DNA of 64,000 nt from Halothiobacillaceae bacterium (GTDB taxonomy: Bacteria; Pseudomonadota; Gammaproteobacteria; Halothiobacillales; Halothiobacillaceae), in the NCBI GenBank assembly GCA_028696185.1, contig JAQVHL010000003.1, positions 36,119-100,118 of the forward strand. The letters are read 5' to 3'. Of this stretch, positions 61,248 through 64,000 are shown one piece after another; within the stretch, counting starts at the first letter, position 1, and every line of letters starts with the position of its first letter. The notes beneath the pieces are model-generated. The model searched no databases and was not told the DNA's origin. It saw only the letters and a list, made by a program, of their open reading frames with translations. A program made the position numbers and the translations under genes.

Positions 61248-63404
61248 TCAGAACGCTCCGGTCAGGGAAATCTTGAAATTGCGCCCCGGTTCGAGCAGCG
61301 GATTGGTGTGGGAAATGGGGGAGGTGATCGCCTCGCGCGTGGTCGGATCGACATAGGCCTTGTCGAACAGGTTCTCGATGCCAAAGCGCAGGGTGGCCTT
61401 AGGCAGCGCGCTGTTCAGGCGCTTGAGCTCCACGCCGGCATAGACGTCAAACACGGTGTAGCCCTGGGTTTCGCGCTCCTGGGTGGTGTCGATGCGGGTC
61501 TTGGCGCGGCTGTGACGCATATCGCCTTCCACATAGAAGACTTCGGTCTGATAACGCAGCCCCAGGGTTGCACTCAGGGGGGCGATATAGGCCAGCGGTT
61601 TGTCCGCGCTCAGGTCGGTGCCCTTGGTGTAGGCGCTGCCGGCCCGCAGGCTCAGCTCGCGGGTAATAAGGTAGGTCAGGTCGAACTCCACGCCCTCGAT
61701 ACGCGCCTCGCCGATATTCACCCGACGGGAAGAAGGCAGCCCCAGGTAGGTGATTTCCTCGCGACCGATCAGATTGGTGTAGTTGCTTCGGTAGAAGGTC
61801 AGGTTGGAGGCGAGCCGGTTCAGACGCAGACGCGCGCTGAGGTCATAGGTTTTGCCCTCTTCGGGCTTGAGTTCCGGATTGGGAACCAGGTAACCGGTGC
61901 CGTAGGTGCCGTAGCCGAATTTCTCGAATACGGCGGGAACGCGGTAGCTGGTGCCATAGTTGGCCGCGAAATGCAGCCAGTCCATCGGCTTGAGAAGCAC
62001 GCCCAGCGCATAGGTGGCCTTGCTGTCGGTAGCGCTGCTGTTTTCGCGGATTTTGTCCGCCAGGGCCGGGATGGTGATGACATCGGCCGCTGTTTCCGTG
62101 CGGTAATGGTCATAGCGTACATTACCCGAGAGCTGTACCCAGTCGTTCAGCTCATGCTCGGCCAGCAGGAAGGCGCCGATGCCATTCTGCGTGGAATCGG
62201 ATTCCACTTTCTTGCGCGAGCTGCTCTTGACCGTGCCGGTCCCCTTGATTTCCGACTCCGCACCGTCCCAGTCCTGCAGGAAAAAATCCACCCCAGCGGT
62301 CAGCAGGGTGTCCTTGATGAGGTCGGAAACCACCATGGCCTTGCCGCCGTACATCATCGGCCCGATGACGTAGCGGTGGGTTTCGGAGACCGAGCTCGCG
62401 TTCGGATACCGGGTGGTCACCACATCCGTGAACAGCGAACGGGCATACACATTGGCGTCCACCTTGTTGATGCCCTTGATTTTGGGTTTGCCGGAGTAGC
62501 TCAGGTTCAGGTATTTCTCGCGGATCGGATCCTCGCGCAGATAGACCCGCTGGGTCAGCGGCGCTTCCAGACCTGGCGCGCCGCCCAGACCGCCGGCGCG
62601 GTTGGTGTGCGTTTCCGCCACCTTGAAGTTCATGGCGATGCGATGGTCGGCGTTGAAGCTGTAACCCAGCGTGCCGTCGATCTGCTGGTCGTCAAAGTCG
62701 CTGTTGTAGGCACGCCCTTCCGGGGTTTCGTAGTCCCCGGCGCGACGACCGGTGACCCCCAGGCGCATGTCGAAACCTCGTCCGCCCCCTTCGGCTTCCA
62801 CACGGGCGGAAAGCAGATTGTTGACGCTCTCGTAGGCAATGCTGCGCGGCAGCAGGCGGAAGGAGATTTCTTCATCGAAATTCGGCTTGGGCTGGCGGGT
62901 GACGATGTTGATCATCCCGGCCATGGCTTCCGAACCGTAGATTGCCGCCGCCGGGCCACGAATGATTTCGATGCGCTCGACGGTTGCCGGATCGATCAGG
63001 TTGTATTCAAGCGTGTTGCGGCCGCGAAAGCGCGTGCCGTTGATCGCCATAGGGATTTTCAGATCGTTGCTGTTGAAGCCACGCATCACCACCTGGCCTC
63101 CCAGGCCCCCGGCACGCGAGAAATTCACCCCCGGCGCGTCCTTCATGGCTTCGACCACACTGGTAGGGGTGCGGGTTTGGATTTCTTCCTCGGTGATGAC
63201 CGACACCGGCTTGCTTTCATCATCCAGTGCGGTTTCACGGAAATTGGTTGCCGTCACGCTGACGGTCGGCAGCTCTGCCGTTTTTTCTTCGGCGGCCTGA
63301 GCGGCGACGCTTTGCAGGGAAAGGGCGATGCAGGCCCAGAGCGTGGCGGGGGCAAACAGCGGGCGGGTGATGCGCGGGGCGCATCCGGGGATGTGACGGG
63401 ACAT
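61248..63404 (-). CDS. TonB-dependent outer-membrane receptor
   Basis: A 718-residue receptor that imports an iron chelate using TonB energy. A signal peptide (to about SVAAQAAEE) precedes a TonB-box-like LPTVSVTATN, the plug domain (VITEEEIQTRTPTSVVEAMKDAPGV, GQVVMRGFN, RIEIIRGPAAAIYGSEAMAGMINI) and a 22-strand barrel. The C-terminus ends in phenylalanine (KISLTGAF), as outer-membrane proteins do. First gene of the leftward operon; a Fur box lies about 103-121 bp upstream. Confidence 0.93.
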   Translation of the reverse strand: MSRHIPGCAPRITRPLFAPATLWACIALSLQSVAAQAAEEKTAELPTVSVTATNFRETALDDESKPVSVITEEEIQTRTPTSVVEAMKDAPGVNFSRAGGLGGQVVMRGFNSNDLKIPMAINGTRFRGRNTLEYNLIDPATVERIEIIRGPAAAIYGSEAMAGMINIVTRQPKPNFDEEISFRLLPRSIAYESVNNLLSARVEAEGGGRGFDMRLGVTGRRAGDYETPEGRAYNSDFDDQQIDGTLGYSFNADHRIAMNFKVAETHTNRAGGLGGAPGLEAPLTQRVYLREDPIREKYLNLSYSGKPKIKGINKVDANVYARSLFTDVVTTRYPNASSVSETHRYVIGPMMYGGKAMVVSDLIKDTLLTAGVDFFLQDWDGAESEIKGTGTVKSSSRKKVESDSTQNGIGAFLLAEHELNDWVQLSGNVRYDHYRTETAADVITIPALADKIRENSSATDSKATYALGVLLKPMDWLHFAANYGTSYRVPAVFEKFGYGTYGTGYLVPNPELKPEEGKTYDLSARLRLNRLASNLTFYRSNYTNLIGREEITYLGLPSSRRVNIGEARIEGVEFDLTYLITRELSLRAGSAYTKGTDLSADKPLAYIAPLSATLGLRYQTEVFYVEGDMRHSRAKTRIDTTQERETQGYTVFDVYAGVELKRLNSALPKATLRFGIENLFDKAYVDPTTREAITSPISHTNPLLEPGRNFKISLTGAF

Positions 63405-63506
63405 GATTCAGCCTCAGTATTTTTTCGATGTGCTGTGGCTGGCTTGCGCACGCAGGCGCTGGCTGGCGAGATGAGGGGCGCTGTGCGCTGTAACGCTATA
63501 ATAATC

Positions 63507-63525
63507 GCTAATGATAATGATATTC
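63507..63525. promoter_or_regulatory. Fur box upstream of the TonB-receptor operon
   Basis: The 19 bases match the classical Fur consensus GATAATGATAATCATTATC at 15 positions. The surrounding stretch is AT-rich (TATAATAAT nearby) and lies just upstream of the receptor gene. Iron-replete repression of the whole operon is expected. Confidence 0.82.
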
Positions 63526-63599
63526 AATGCGTTCGTGTGGGCACGGGCAGGCATGCCCTGCGTCGGGGCGGTGTGTGGCGGGTTTGTTGTGCCTTTCAA

Positions 63600-63985
63600 G
63601 GGGCGTTTTCAGGGAGGGCAAAACGAAGGTTGGTTGGACGAGCGTGGGCGTAGGGAAGGGCCCCCTTGGGACCGCCGTGGACTGGCCTGTGGAAGCCGGG
63701 TAAATGGGCCAGGGATGGCCCATTTAGTCCCAGCGCGACAGGACGTCGCGTTGGGACGGCCCGGCTGGAGCAGGTCAGGCCAGGGCTTGCCCGAAGGGCG
63801 GTCCCGTGGGGGTGTGTTCTTTGGGTTACTTTTCTTGCACAAGCAAGAAAAGTGACTCGCCCGCTTGCGTTGGCGCCTGTTTGAAAGGCTAAGCCTCAAG
63901 GCGGGCGAAAAAGGGCTCCAACGGTTCTTGAAAGCGGCTTTAACTGGCTGCTGAAAGCAAGCGGATAGGCTGGAAATCAAGGATA
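63600..63985. repeat. Dispersed hairpin-rich repeat, copy B (inverted relative to copy A)
   Basis: The reverse complement of this stretch closely follows 10400-10718. It shares the 14-bp hairpin (63825-63856, one mismatch), the AACGGTTCTTGAAAGCGGCTTTAA segment region (about 63920-63943) and the CTGGCCTG/CAGGCCAG arms. It carries an extra block of about 60 bp absent from copy A: hairpin TAAATGGGCCA/TGGCCCATTTA with a GGGA loop (63701-63726) and a 13-bp hairpin (63727-63757). No gene is credible here. Homology may continue beyond the window edge. Confidence 0.8.
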
Positions 63986-64000
63986 TGTTTGCAAAAACCG

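Noticed and set aside
61308..63653. A 781-codon open frame antisense to the TonB receptor gene
   Set aside because: GC-rich codon bias leaves long open shadows; the translation has no family features while the other strand encodes a textbook receptor.

Overview
The window is a GC-rich (roughly 60% by eye), gene-dense chromosomal segment, most likely from a gammaproteobacterial sulfur-oxidising chemolithotroph. The evidence is a soxCD pair beside molybdenum-cofactor genes, gammaproteobacterial gene orders (ftsY-ftsE-ftsX-rpoH, hemA-prfA-prmC, cheV-cheR-flgBCDEFGHIJKL, cca) and a SiaABCD-type c-di-GMP module. No rRNA, tRNA, CRISPR array, phage or complete insertion sequence was found. The species cannot be named from the sequence alone.

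Layout. 1-4.45 kb holds a partial Rossmann-fold protein, an aldehyde dehydrogenase, an EamA permease and protoporphyrinogen oxidase. 4.5-10.2 kb holds moaE-moeA-moaC-moaA facing away from soxC-soxD, so cofactor synthesis lies next to the molybdoenzyme that needs it. 10.2-10.7 kb is a dispersed hairpin-rich repeat whose second, inverted copy lies at 63.6-64.0 kb. 10.7-18.3 kb holds rpoH behind a perfect CIRCE operator, ftsXEY, two M16 peptidases, rsmD and ppnP. 18.4-32.1 kb is the flagellar rod, hook and ring cluster with flgMN, flgA, cheV and cheR; sigma-54-like promoters precede flgB and flgF, and sigma-28-like promoters precede flgM and flgK. 32.2-39.9 kb holds an XdhC-like protein, cca, a sigma-54 activator without a sensor domain, a four-gene SiaABCD-like cascade whose phosphatase has a cytosolic CBS-type input, small unknowns and a ROK kinase. 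40.3-45.8 kb holds a 42-residue membrane protein, a GT2/PAP2 pair and hemA-prfA-prmC. 45.9-47.8 kb encodes a secreted delta-60 repeat protein with a GlyGly-CTERM-like tail. 48.4-53.7 kb is a divergent cluster of DprE2, DprE1, GtrA, UbiA, DUF212 and a GT-C-like protein. It reproduces the parts list of mycobacterial decaprenyl-phosphoryl-arabinose synthesis and suggests D-arabinofuranosylation of a surface structure. 53.8-56.3 kb holds a DnaQ-like exonuclease with a cNMP/CBS/DUF294 protein. 56.5-63.5 kb is a Fur-box-preceded, tightly overlapping iron-chelate uptake operon with three unrecognised proteins, two of which share a motif.

How the parts fit: the lithotrophy genes (moa/moe, soxCD) supply electrons from sulfur. 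The flagellar genes run under a sigma-54 then sigma-28 hierarchy, while the Sia module would make c-di-GMP to oppose motility. The arabinose-type cluster and the iron operon modify and feed the cell envelope.
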